Shown: piece by piece, positions 16,801 to 24,308 of the stretch | How the letters are laid out: each line of letters begins with the position of its first letter | How positions within the stretch are numbered: the first letter of the stretch is position 1 | Source of the DNA: Microbacteriaceae bacterium | GTDB taxonomy: Bacteria > Actinomycetota > Actinomycetes > Actinomycetales > Microbacteriaceae | Direction of reading: 5' to 3' | DNA length: 35,524 bases | Assembly: GCA_025463565.1 (NCBI GenBank) | Contig: JAODAT010000008.1 | Coordinates: 1-35,524, forward strand | The notes under the pieces: model-generated | Seen by the model: only the letters and a program-made list of their open reading frames with translations | Database searches by the model: none | Told to the model about the DNA's origin: nothing | Translations under genes and position numbers: made by a program

Positions 16801-19800
16801 AGTTCACCGTCGGCATCACCGGATCGGGCATCACCACGGGCAACACCGCAACTACGAGCGGCGCCGCAACCACGGCGACCGCCGGACCGCTGAACGCGGT
16901 GATCGGGGCCACATACTCCGCCACCGAGTCCGCAGCCGCCGGAAACCTGGCGCACTACAGCATCGCCGCCCAGTGTGTTGACACCAGCACCGGCGCGACG
17001 CTGAGTTCGGGTACCACCGCCAGTCTCAGCTTCGCGGTGCCTCTCAGCTCTTCAACGGTCACCTGCACGTTCACCAACACCCCGCTTGCGAAGCCGATCA
17101 TTGGTATCACCAAGACGTCCAGTACCTCGACAATCGTGCCGGGCGGCTCGGTGCACTACACCGTGACCGTAACGAACACCGGCTCGGTTACGGCCGACGG
17201 AACGACGGTGAGTGATTCGCTTCCGACCGGCATCGCGAGCTTCGATTCCTGGAGCTGCACCGCAGCCGGTGGAGCGGTATGTCCGACTGCGTCGGGGACC
17301 GGTGCGATCAACGCTACGATTACGACCTTCCCGGCCGGGAGTTCGCTCAGCTACGTAATCGCCGCGACGGCGTCGGCCAGCCTGCCCGCAACCGTGGTGA
17401 ACACCGCGACGGCCACCCCGCCCACCGGTGGCACCTGCTCGACCGGCTCGAGCACGACCCCGCCGTGCCCGGCAACAGTGACCACTCCGACCGACCAGTC
17501 CTTGCTGACCGTGCAGAAGAACATCGTCGGCCGATTCTTCCCGTCGGACCAGTTCACCCTGACCGTGAGCGGCGGAAGCCTTGCGCCGAACCCCACGGTC
17601 ACGACAACCGGCTCAGGCACCGGAGTTCAGTCGGCGCAGATCGGAGCCATCCTGGTGACCGAGGGCGCGGTCTACACCGTGACCGAGACCGCCGCATTCG
17701 GAAGCCTCACCAACTACAGCACCAGCTATCGCTGTGATGACATCGCCAACAGCGCGGCGCTCAGCTCGGGCAGAGGCACAGTCATCCATGTCACCGAGCC
17801 ATCCGGCACGGTCAACCCGCCGAATGTGGTCTGCGCGTTCACCAACACGCCGATCTCTCTTGTCTCCGTGCAGAAGAACGTCGTCACCAGGGTCAAGGCA
17901 TCCGACCAGTTCGTGCTCTCCCTCGCCGGCAGTCTGATTCCCGGCGGCACGACGGCGACCACCTCGGGTGTCGCGACCGGCATCCAGCCGCAGACCATCA
18001 CTCCGATGGCCGCAACCCCCGGCGCAAGCTACACCGCTGCGGAGTCGTTCACGGCCGGCACGGATCCGAACAACTACACGAGCACCTACAGCTGCGTCGA
18101 TATCGCCCACGCCTCGGCGCAGGTAGCGGCCGGCTCGGGCAGATCTGTCACGTTCACGATGCCGGGCCTCACCGCAATCGCAGCGCCTCAGGTGGTCTGC
18201 ACGTTCACCAACTCGCCGGTGTACCCGTCGATCTCCATCGTCAAGACGTCGACCAATACGTCGATCGCGCCCGGGGGCTCGGTCACGTACACGCTGGTGG
18301 TGACGAACACCAGCGCGGTGGCGGCAGACGGAACGACGGTGAGCGATCCGATTCCGACCGGGATCAGCTCGTTCGACAGCTGGACGTGTACTTCGGCACC
18401 CGCCGCCACGTACTGTCCGACGGCGTCGGGCAGCGGCGCGATCTCGAGCACGATTGCGAGTCTCCCGGCGGGGGCATCGGTCACTTACGTGATCCACGCC
18501 ACCGCGTCGACGACTCCGCCGGCGACCATCACGAACACCGGTTCCGCCACGCCGCCGCCCGGAGGAACCTGCTCGACGGGTACGAGCACTCCACCCTGCA
18601 CGAGTGTGGTCGTACTGCCGACCACTCCGGTTCTGACCATCGTGAAGTCGTCTACCTCGACTCACGTGACGCCGAACGGAATGATCGTCTACAGGGTCGT
18701 GGTCTCGAACACGAGCAACGCGTCTGCCGACGGAGCCGTGGTCGCGGACCCGATCCCGGCCGGTCTCACGTCGTTCTCGACGACGTGCGCCGGTGACGGT
18801 GTCGCCATTTGTCCGAGTGGCAGCACTTCGGTCCCCGGCGCCATCAACCAGACTGTTGCGACCTTCCCGGCCCACAGCGCCTTGACCTACACCGTCACGG
18901 CGATGGCCAGCGGAACCCCCGTCGCCAGCACCGTGAACACGGCGACGGTTACCCCGCCGCCCGGCGGGCTGTGTGGTCCGTCGCTCACGGCGCCGCCCTG
19001 CTCATCGAGCGTGCCGCTCCCGTCGGTGCCGATAGTGTCGGTCACCAAGACCGCCGATGTCAGCAGCATTCTGCCCGGTGGCACGGTGCATTTCACGATC
19101 ACCTATGTGAACGCCGGCTCGGTGTCCGCGGACGGTTCCGTAGTCACTGACGCAGTGCCGAGCGGCCTGCAGGCCGGCAGCTGGACCTGTGCCGCAGCCG
19201 GCGGAGCGGTGTGTCCAGCCGCATCCGGTGCCGGTGGGTTCAGTTCCACGGTCGCCACCTTCCCGGTCGGCAGTTCGCTCGTCTACACGCTGACGACGAC
19301 GGTGGTCAGCGTTCCGCCGGCGAGCATCACCAACACCGCATCGATCACCCCGCCGGTGAATGGTCTGTGCGCGCCTGGTAACAGTGCGCCGCCGTGCACG
19401 GCATCCGTGACGCTCTCGCCGGATCCGATCATCACGATTGTGAAGACCGCGAACGTGACGCACCTGACGCCCAACGGTGTCGTCACCTATACGGTGCAGG
19501 TGACCAACACGGGTGTGATCCCTGCGCCCGGCACAGTGGTGAGTGACCCGGTTCCCGCCGGCATCGCGGCATTCACCACTTGGTCGTGTGCCGCCACCGG
19601 GGGGGCCGTTTGCCCAACGGCGTCCGGCGCGGGGGCGCTGAACGAAACGATCGCCGTCTATCCAGCTGGGGGCTCGCTGACCTACACGATCACGGCGCTG
19701 GCGGATGCTTCGCTTCCGCTGAGCACGGTGAACACCGCGACCGCGGTGCCGCCGACCGGCGGCAGGTGCGGAGTGGCGCTGACGGCGCCGCCGTGCACGT

Positions 19801-20741
19801 CAACAGTGGCCCTGCCCCCGACCGCGCAGGTGACGATCACCAAGACGGCCGATCGCAGTTCACTGCTGCCGAGCGGCACGATCGTCTACACGGTGGTCGG
19901 CACGAACGTCGGAGTCGTGAACGCCAATGGTTCGGTGATCGATGATCCGATCGCCGCGGGCCTGACCGCGTACAGCTGGAACTGCACGTCCGCCGGTGGC
20001 GCGGTCTGCCCGACCGTGTCGGGCACCGGTGCGATCCACGAAACCGTCGCGACCTTCCCCGCGGGAAGCACGGTCACGTACACAGTCACCGCGCGGGTGA
20101 GTGCGACTCCCGGTCCTACGGTCACGAACCGAGCAACGATCACTCCGCCGAACGGTGACTGTGGTGCTCCGAGACACCTGGCTCCGCCGTGCCCGACAAG
20201 CGTCACCACGCCGGTCGCTCCCCAGGTTTCGATCGTGAAGAGCGCTGATGTTCTGGCCTTCGCTCCGGGAGGGCAGATCGTCTACTCGATCCTGGTGACG
20301 AATACCGGTGTCGTGCCCGCGGATGGTTCGGAGGTCACAGACCCGCTCGCGACGGGTGTGAACGACTACAGCTGGACGTGCACGGCCGTGGGAACCACGT
20401 GCCCGAACCTGTCAGGCACTGGAGCTCTCGACGAGGTCCTGACGAGCTTCCCAGTGGGAAGCACGCTTGCCTACCGCGTGGTTGCGACTGTCTCGTCCGT
20501 TCCGCCGGCCCTGATCACCAACACGGCGACGATCGTGCCGCCGCCGGGAGGGTTGTGCTCGCCGGCCAACACAGCGGGTCCGTGCACCTCGACGGTCGCA
20601 CTGCCGGGTCCGGAGCTCGCTTTCACCGGTGTGATGATCGGAGGGCAGCTCGTGCTCGCAATCGGCACTCTCCTTCTCGGCGGAGGTGCACTGCTGGTCG
20701 CCCGTCTCCGTCGCCGACGCCAGGGACGTCACATCGAGTGA
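13854..20741 (+). CDS. giant modular surface protein with LAFTG sorting signal (2295 aa), paralog of the 6597 product
   Basis: Same plan as its neighbour: a signal peptide to about residue 42 (cleavage near ADAA); a beta domain; a DUF6923-like propeller (SYLYASNNMSGNIYRISL); a GEVED domain ending GEVEDW near 610; repeats from 614; LAFTG at 2255-2259; a membrane segment; and the tail RLRRRRQGRH. The repeat part differs: four prealbumin-like domains (A, B, C and a diverged A-like), one DUF11, two further prealbumin-like domains, then six DUF11 repeats, giving 6 plus 7 against 10 plus 4 in the paralog. The N-terminal 610 residues are the most alike, so the stalks have been remodelled independently. 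The start at 13854 has GGAGAG just upstream; the frame extends 24 codons further without a good site. The stop lies 4 nt from the convergent purC stop. Confidence 0.92.
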   Translation: MSAYPGRSIRRPRNFVRTAAYAFVAIAMAALSLSFTAASADAASMNLTQSYAADPGYVGTPTTLTVTLTNPTGTGQSGVDFIDTLPANLTFADGGNSATSVNCPNGGTAITNTVTKLTVSNIIVQPNGQCIITIRVVASVAGSYVGQITGRTNVFAPADVTFTVVDAGTQPSWDVCPSVGLLFQDPNGSTDASGPTSIYQIDLANAQTSPWTLPSNPGAPVSVDDYINAIGFLSNPTGGYVWGWDITDESLVRIGNDGSIVSYGDLGIPNIPSRGFNIGDVSPSGMMYLAQSAGGSTAFAEIDLTGATPTRVTGVTTRSFNPGNGLADWAYTPAGGGSLYGVGDASGGGTGYDLYQTNITTGVVTMVAALSGIPTTETANWGAVYVAPDTAHTGASYLYASNNMSGNIYRISLTGASSEASLFIPNGPTATGNDGARCSSADLSQDWGDAPDSYGTTLDNNGPRDELWSDPSTSLSIGATNTAEDDGHPTPAANWDIGDDGVAPFSVRAGVKPTAVVTVTNTTANDAVLAGWIDLDQNGTFSSAERVTATVPAGSGTRDVTLTFPAAPAGFSGTTYGRFRLQSEEDGTISNPQPTGIGAAGEVEDWLSIPPGTSIEVAKNVVSRFATTDQFTVSVVGTGISTPVSATTTGSLTTATTGPLTATFGGTYSVSESAASGDLANYISTYSCVDTAHGSAPVASGGGTSAFVSPPQSDSIVLCTFTNTAKTAPTLTVQKNIAGRFNTGDQFTISASGNDLGAGSSATTTGSTTGVQLAVVGPLTVAGGSGYTISETGSAGANVANYTVTYSCSNNGAAAFVTGSTASGAVTVPSAGGTNVVCTFVNTPRITVAAQKNIVSRYGAGDQFTVSVTGGSITSGNTATTSGSTLGVQSNAVAGPYFAAAATSYTFAETAAVGSLSHYVSSYSCVDTWGGNTTPFANGLGASVTLQVPAVNSHVVCTFTNTALPPTVTVTKVVNGRYFSGDQFTVGITGSGITTGNTATTSGAATTATAGPLNAVIGATYSATESAAAGNLAHYSIAAQCVDTSTGATLSSGTTASLSFAVPLSSSTVTCTFTNTPLAKPIIGITKTSSTSTIVPGGSVHYTVTVTNTGSVTADGTTVSDSLPTGIASFDSWSCTAAGGAVCPTASGTGAINATITTFPAGSSLSYVIAATASASLPATVVNTATATPPTGGTCSTGSSTTPPCPATVTTPTDQSLLTVQKNIVGRFFPSDQFTLTVSGGSLAPNPTVTTTGSGTGVQSAQIGAILVTEGAVYTVTETAAFGSLTNYSTSYRCDDIANSAALSSGRGTVIHVTEPSGTVNPPNVVCAFTNTPISLVSVQKNVVTRVKASDQFVLSLAGSLIPGGTTATTSGVATGIQPQTITPMAATPGASYTAAESFTAGTDPNNYTSTYSCVDIAHASAQVAAGSGRSVTFTMPGLTAIAAPQVVCTFTNSPVYPSISIVKTSTNTSIAPGGSVTYTLVVTNTSAVAADGTTVSDPIPTGISSFDSWTCTSAPAATYCPTASGSGAISSTIASLPAGASVTYVIHATASTTPPATITNTGSATPPPGGTCSTGTSTPPCTSVVVLPTTPVLTIVKSSTSTHVTPNGMIVYRVVVSNTSNASADGAVVADPIPAGLTSFSTTCAGDGVAICPSGSTSVPGAINQTVATFPAHSALTYTVTAMASGTPVASTVNTATVTPPPGGLCGPSLTAPPCSSSVPLPSVPIVSVTKTADVSSILPGGTVHFTITYVNAGSVSADGSVVTDAVPSGLQAGSWTCAAAGGAVCPAASGAGGFSSTVATFPVGSSLVYTLTTTVVSVPPASITNTASITPPVNGLCAPGNSAPPCTASVTLSPDPIITIVKTANVTHLTPNGVVTYTVQVTNTGVIPAPGTVVSDPVPAGIAAFTTWSCAATGGAVCPTASGAGALNETIAVYPAGGSLTYTITALADASLPLSTVNTATAVPPTGGRCGVALTAPPCTSTVALPPTAQVTITKTADRSSLLPSGTIVYTVVGTNVGVVNANGSVIDDPIAAGLTAYSWNCTSAGGAVCPTVSGTGAIHETVATFPAGSTVTYTVTARVSATPGPTVTNRATITPPNGDCGAPRHLAPPCPTSVTTPVAPQVSIVKSADVLAFAPGGQIVYSILVTNTGVVPADGSEVTDPLATGVNDYSWTCTAVGTTCPNLSGTGALDEVLTSFPVGSTLAYRVVATVSSVPPALITNTATIVPPPGGLCSPANTAGPCTSTVALPGPELAFTGVMIGGQLVLAIGTLLLGGGALLVARLRRRRQGRHIE

Positions 20742-20745
20742 GCCA

Positions 20746-21948
20746 TCAGCGGGTGAGCCGGAGCACCAGCTCCTGGTATCGTTCGGCGGCCGCGCTCACC
20801 ACGGCAGGGTCCAGCTTCGGGGCTGGGCCCTGGCCGTCCCAGTGTTCGCTGAGCCAGTCGCGCACCGGCTGCTTGTCGAAGCTCTGGCCGCGGTCCCCGG
20901 CGGCATAGGCTGCGGCGTCCCAATAGCGGCTCGAGTCGGAGGTCAGCACCTCGTCGCCGAGGGTGATGACGCCGTCCGTCACGCCGAACTCGAACTTGGT
21001 GTCGGCGAGAATCAGGCCTTTGGCCTCCGCGATCGCCGACGCCCGCTCGAACACTCGCATTGACAGGTCGCGCAGCACCGTCGCGTTCTCGACTCCGACC
21101 AGCTCGGTCATGCGCTCGAAGCTGATGTTCTCGTCGTGCTGGCCCATCGGCGCCTTGAACGCCGGGGTGAAGATCGGCTCGGGCAGGCGATCGCCGTCGG
21201 AGAGCCCGGCGGGCAGCGCGATGCCGCAGACACGCTGACTCTGCTGGTACTCGACCCAGCCGCTGCCCGCGAGGTAGCCTCGCACCACGCACTCGATGGG
21301 GAACATCTCGAGCTTCGTCACCAGCATCGCGCGGTCGGTGACGGACTCCGGGATGTCCGCCCACTCCTCGCGGGGCGCCAGGTGGTTGGGCAACTCCCGC
21401 AGCTGGTCGAACCACCACAGGCTGAGTTCGGTGAGCAGCGCACCCTTGCCGGGGACCTCGGGGGAGAGCACATGGTCGGCCGCACTCACCCGGTCGCTCG
21501 CGACCATGAGAACGCGGTCAGGATGCTCAGCCGACGAGTAGAGGTCGCGCACCTTGCCGGAATGGTCATGCTGGAATCCGTCGAACATCTGCCCTGCCAT
21601 GATTTCTCCGCCGTCCTCGAGTGCTCGAATGGTGTGCTCGACACTGGCGATCTGCCGATCGAGTCGTGACTTCTCCTGCTCGAGCCAGAGCAGGTGCGCG
21701 CCGAGAGCCGTCGCATCCGCCATTCCGCCCGCTAGTATCTGGCCGATGGCAGGAATGCCAAGGCCCAGTTCCCGGAGCAGAAGGATGCGCTGCAGCCGCA
21801 GCAGTGCATCCGCGTCGTAGTAGCGGTAGCCGTTCGATCCGACGCGGCTCGGGGCGAGCAACCCGACCTCGCCGTAGTGGCGGATTGTGCGGGATGTCGT
21901 GCCGGCAAGCCGCGCGACCTCCTGGATCGAGAGCTCGGCCGATGTCAT
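20746..21948 (-). CDS. purC: MerR-type DNA-binding domain fused in frame to SAICAR synthase (PurC)
   Basis: Residues 4-75 form a MerR winged helix (SIQEVARLAGTTSRTIRHYG, YRYYDADALLRLQRI), followed by a dimerisation helix to about 112 and a TipA-like MFDGFQHD segment. From about residue 130 the chain is SAICAR synthase, which joins CAIR and aspartate in purine synthesis: SGKVRDLY, MVASDRVSAADHVL, the signature PIECVVRGYLAGS, and LILADTKFEFG. All core motifs are intact. The frame is continuous over 400 codons. An internal ATG at residue 117 has GGCGGAG 5 nt upstream, and starting there would give a normal-length 284-residue PurC. So the locus may make a fusion, a free enzyme, or both. The promoter has MerR-type geometry. 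No other pur gene is in the window. The gene is convergent to the surface-protein gene. Confidence 0.9.
   Translation of the reverse strand: MTSAELSIQEVARLAGTTSRTIRHYGEVGLLAPSRVGSNGYRYYDADALLRLQRILLLRELGLGIPAIGQILAGGMADATALGAHLLWLEQEKSRLDRQIASVEHTIRALEDGGEIMAGQMFDGFQHDHSGKVRDLYSSAEHPDRVLMVASDRVSAADHVLSPEVPGKGALLTELSLWWFDQLRELPNHLAPREEWADIPESVTDRAMLVTKLEMFPIECVVRGYLAGSGWVEYQQSQRVCGIALPAGLSDGDRLPEPIFTPAFKAPMGQHDENISFERMTELVGVENATVLRDLSMRVFERASAIAEAKGLILADTKFEFGVTDGVITLGDEVLTSDSSRYWDAAAYAAGDRGQSFDKQPVRDWLSEHWDGQGPAPKLDPAVVSAAAERYQELVLRLTR
21598..21612 (-). promoter_or_regulatory. internal ribosome binding site and ATG for a free PurC
   Basis: Inside the fused gene, GGCGGAG lies 5 nt before the ATG at 21600. 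From this ATG to SGKVRDLY is 13 residues, close to the usual distance in stand-alone PurC proteins. The same bases also encode the GGEIM segment of the MerR part, so the match could be fortuitous. Confidence 0.5.
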
Positions 21949-21954
21949 GTTTCG

Positions 21955-21985
21955 ATCGTAGAAGTTGACGCAGAGTTAAGGTCAA
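21955..21985 (-). promoter_or_regulatory. MerR-type promoter with 19-nt spacer, leaderless start
   Basis: On the minus strand TTGACC (21985-21980), a 19-nt spacer and TACGAT (21960-21955) precede the ATG by 6 nt. The overlong 19-nt spacer is the hallmark of MerR-activated promoters. Inverted TTGAC/GTCAA lie across the -35 and spacer. The short distance from -10 to ATG means that the mRNA would start at or next to the ATG. The N-terminal domain of the product is the obvious candidate regulator. Confidence 0.7.
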
Positions 21986-21999
21986 GCGGTCGATCGCGG

Positions 22000-22749
22000 T
22001 CAGACGGCGAGCCGGCCACCGTCTACGGGCAGAACGGCACCGTGAATGTGACGTGCCGAATCCGACACCAGGAAAACGATCGCGTCTGCGATGTCGTCCG
22101 CAGCACCCGGTCGCCCGGCCGGGGTCGTCGCGGCGAGCTGGTCGAGGCCGTCGCCCATCCCCACCGTTCCCTCGGTGCGCGTCGGGCCGGGACTGACCGC
22201 GTTCACGCGCACGGCGTGAGAACCGAACTCGGCCGCCCAGGCTTTGGTGAGCAACTGAAGTGCGGCTTTGCTCGAGCCGTAGAGAGCCATTCCGGGCATC
22301 CCGAAATTGGCCACCATGGTCGAGACGTTGACGATCGCTCCCGCGCCATTGGCGACCATCCCGGGAGCGAGCTCGGCGACGAGGAGGAACGGCGCTCTCA
22401 CATTGGTCGCGTTCACCAGGTCGATCTCCTCGGCGGTGACGTCAGCGGTCGGCCCAAAGGGCGCATGTCCCGCGTTGTTGACGAGGATGTCGACCCGCCC
22501 CCCGCCGATCTCGAGCGCTCGTGCCGCGAGGTTTCGCACGCTCGCAACGTCGGAGAGCTCTGCTGCGATGAACTCGGCGGTGGTGCCACCGTCGCGAATC
22601 GCCGCCACCGTGGCCGTGCCGCGCGCCAGGTCGCGTCCGCTGATGATGACGTGAGCGCCGCCGGCGGCGAGTTTAAGCGCTGTGGCCCGGCCGATGCCGC
22701 TGGTGGATCCGGTGACCAGCGCGGTCTTGCCGGTGAAGTCATAGTCCAT
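22000..22749 (-). CDS. short-chain dehydrogenase/reductase (SDR)
   Basis: A 249-residue classical SDR, an NAD(P)-dependent oxidoreductase of the cytoplasm. Cofactor motif TGSTSGIG at about 13-20, NNAG at about 87-90, the catalytic YGSSK (Tyr and Lys three apart) preceded by a Ser in VNVSTM, and a C-terminal PVDGG typical of the FabG-like group. The ATG at 22749 is chosen because GAGG lies 5-6 nt upstream; an in-frame ATG at 22782 would add 11 residues without such a site. It is divergent from a TetR regulator that probably controls it. The substrate is unknown. Confidence 0.9.
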   Translation of the reverse strand: MDYDFTGKTALVTGSTSGIGRATALKLAAGGAHVIISGRDLARGTATVAAIRDGGTTAEFIAAELSDVASVRNLAARALEIGGGRVDILVNNAGHAPFGPTADVTAEEIDLVNATNVRAPFLLVAELAPGMVANGAGAIVNVSTMVANFGMPGMALYGSSKAALQLLTKAWAAEFGSHAVRVNAVSPGPTRTEGTVGMGDGLDQLAATTPAGRPGAADDIADAIVFLVSDSARHIHGAVLPVDGGRLAV

Positions 22750-22835
22750 GGTGTCCTCTTTCGATTGGGGCGGATGCTGCAATCGTGTGCCGTCAAAAAT
22801 GGAGTGGCAACTACAAAAACCGTAGGCTTGCGGTC

Positions 22836-23462
22836 ATGGCCATTTCGAGCATCGAGCGCCCTACCGCCCGCACCTTCACTGCGAAGGGTCTCGCCACCCG
22901 CGAACGCATCGTCGAGGCGGCGAGCACCCTGATCCTGGAAAACGGGGTCGACGCGGCGAAGCTCGAGGACATCCAGTCGGCGGCCCGCGTGAGCGCCTCG
23001 CAGCTCTATCACTACTTCGAGGACAAGAGCGCGCTCATTCTCGCCGTGATCGATCACCAGACCGAGGTCATGCTCGGCGCGCACCGACCGGTGCTCAAGC
23101 GCCTCGACAGCTTCGGCACCCTCGAGGAGTGGCGGGATCTGATCGTCGGTTCGATCGAGTCGCAACACTGCGTCGGAGGCTGCCCGCTCGGGTCGCTGGT
23201 CGGCGGTCTGGCGGAGTCCGACCCGATCGCGCGGGCAGCGCTCGCCGACTCCTTTAGCGAATGGGAGCGACTTCTTCGCGTCGGTCTCGAGACCATGCGA
23301 GACCACGGCGAACTGCGGGCGGACATTGATGCCGGGTCGCTCGCTGTGAGCATGCTCGCTAGCGTGCAGGGAGGCCTGTTGCTGAGCCAAACGAGACGCG
23401 ACTCCTCCGCGGTTCGCACCGCGCTGGATATGTCGATCGCCTATCTGAGAACCCTCCGCTAG
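22836..23462 (+). CDS. TetR-family transcriptional regulator (LmrA/YxaF-like C-terminal domain)
   Basis: A 208-residue repressor. The N-terminal helix-turn-helix reads RERIVEAASTLILENGVDAAKLEDIQSAA... with LYHYFEDKSAL. The ligand domain has the CVGGCPLGSLVGGLAESDP pattern of the YxaF/LmrA-like group. The ATG at 22836 lies 7 nt after a possible -10 box (TAGGCT, 22823-22828), which suggests leaderless translation; the frame extends 17 codons upstream but with no start signal. It is divergent from the SDR gene across an 86-nt gap that contains CTAC-N7-GTAG, a possible half-site pair. It likely represses the SDR gene and itself. Confidence 0.9.
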   Translation: MAISSIERPTARTFTAKGLATRERIVEAASTLILENGVDAAKLEDIQSAARVSASQLYHYFEDKSALILAVIDHQTEVMLGAHRPVLKRLDSFGTLEEWRDLIVGSIESQHCVGGCPLGSLVGGLAESDPIARAALADSFSEWERLLRVGLETMRDHGELRADIDAGSLAVSMLASVQGGLLLSQTRRDSSAVRTALDMSIAYLRTLR

Positions 23463-23666
23463 GTCTCACGCGATCTTCCGCTGGTTCAGGCTCTCGGCGG
23501 CTATCAGGCAGGCAGAAGGAAGCGGCCCACCGCCACAAAGACGGCAAGGGCCAGGTAAACGATGTTGCGATCGCGTGGTGCAAGTGGAGTCGGTGCGAGA
23601 CCCCGACCGTCTTGCCGCTATGACGCTGCCGCCCGCCCAACACGGCACGGGCGGCTAGCTGATCGC
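23463..23666. other. 204-nt gap with a hairpin and a hydrophobic reading-frame remnant
   Basis: Between convergent TetR and HxlR genes. A perfect 8-bp stem GCCGCCCG/CGGGCGGC (23628-23635, 23648-23655) without a T-tract could act as a bidirectional transcript end. On the minus strand one frame reads RDRNIVYLALAVFVAVGRF and then a stop, which looks like the last transmembrane helix of a membrane protein, but an in-frame TAG lies about 35 codons before the stop and there is no start codon. It may be the decayed 3' end of a lost gene. Confidence 0.35.
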
Positions 23667-24308
23667 TCAGGCCGCCAGATGGAAGGTGCTCGCGAACCGG
23701 TCGAGCAGCTCGCCCGGGCCGTGCAGAACCTCGACCGCCCCGGTCGAAATGGCCCGGTCCGGGCTGAGTTCACCGGAGATGAGTCGATGGATACCCGGCC
23801 CGGCAACGAAGGCAAGGTCGACAGGTCCGTCGCCCCGCGTCACGTCGAGGGCCGAGCCGTCCACGCGGATGAGCAACTCGGCGGCGCCGAGTCGCGCCGA
23901 GTACGCGGTCGACGGGAGCTCCAAAGCGACCTGCGGTCGGAACGCGGTGCGGAGGTCCATGGTCATCGAGTCTGGCGTGATCACCTGCTGCTCGCGCGGG
24001 TCGCCCATGGCCTTGAAACCCCAGGCGCCGAGCGCGAGCACGACCGGCTCGAGCTCGCGGCCGTACGGCGTCAGCTCGTAGACGATCACGCGCGAGTGAG
24101 GAGCACGGCGGATGATGCCCGCGGCCTGCAGCTCTTTGAGTCGGGTTGCCAGGATGTTGGTCGGGATGCGGTGAAGTCCTGCCGCGAGCTCCCCATAGCG
24201 GCGCGGCCCGACGAGCAGGTCGCGAACGATGAGCATGGCCCAGCGTTCGCCGACCAGCTCGAGTGCGCGCGTGATTCCGCCGTACTCCCCGTAGTCGCGC
24301 GCGGCCAC
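23667..24308 (-). CDS. HxlR-family transcriptional regulator with a C-terminal extension
   Basis: 213 residues. The N-terminal winged helix (about 10-105) is HxlR type: ALELVGERWAMLIVRDLL, GPRRYGEL, IPTNILATRLKELQAAGIIRR, YELTPYGREL. The C-terminal 100 residues, with LRTAFRP and ALDVTRGDGPVDLAF, resemble the SCP2-like domain found behind some actinobacterial HxlR proteins, which may bind a ligand. The GTG start at 24308 directly follows the TGA of the VOC gene, so the two are translationally coupled. It probably regulates that operon and the divergent epimerase-like gene. Confidence 0.88.
   Translation of the reverse strand: MAARDYGEYGGITRALELVGERWAMLIVRDLLVGPRRYGELAAGLHRIPTNILATRLKELQAAGIIRRAPHSRVIVYELTPYGRELEPVVLALGAWGFKAMGDPREQQVITPDSMTMDLRTAFRPQVALELPSTAYSARLGAAELLIRVDGSALDVTRGDGPVDLAFVAGPGIHRLISGELSPDRAISTGAVEVLHGPGELLDRFASTFHLAA

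Noticed and set aside
6597..20741. Giant repeat proteins as phage tail fibres or non-ribosomal enzymes
   Set aside because: Signal peptide, GEVED, DUF11 and LAXTG signal show exported wall proteins; no phage genes are nearby.
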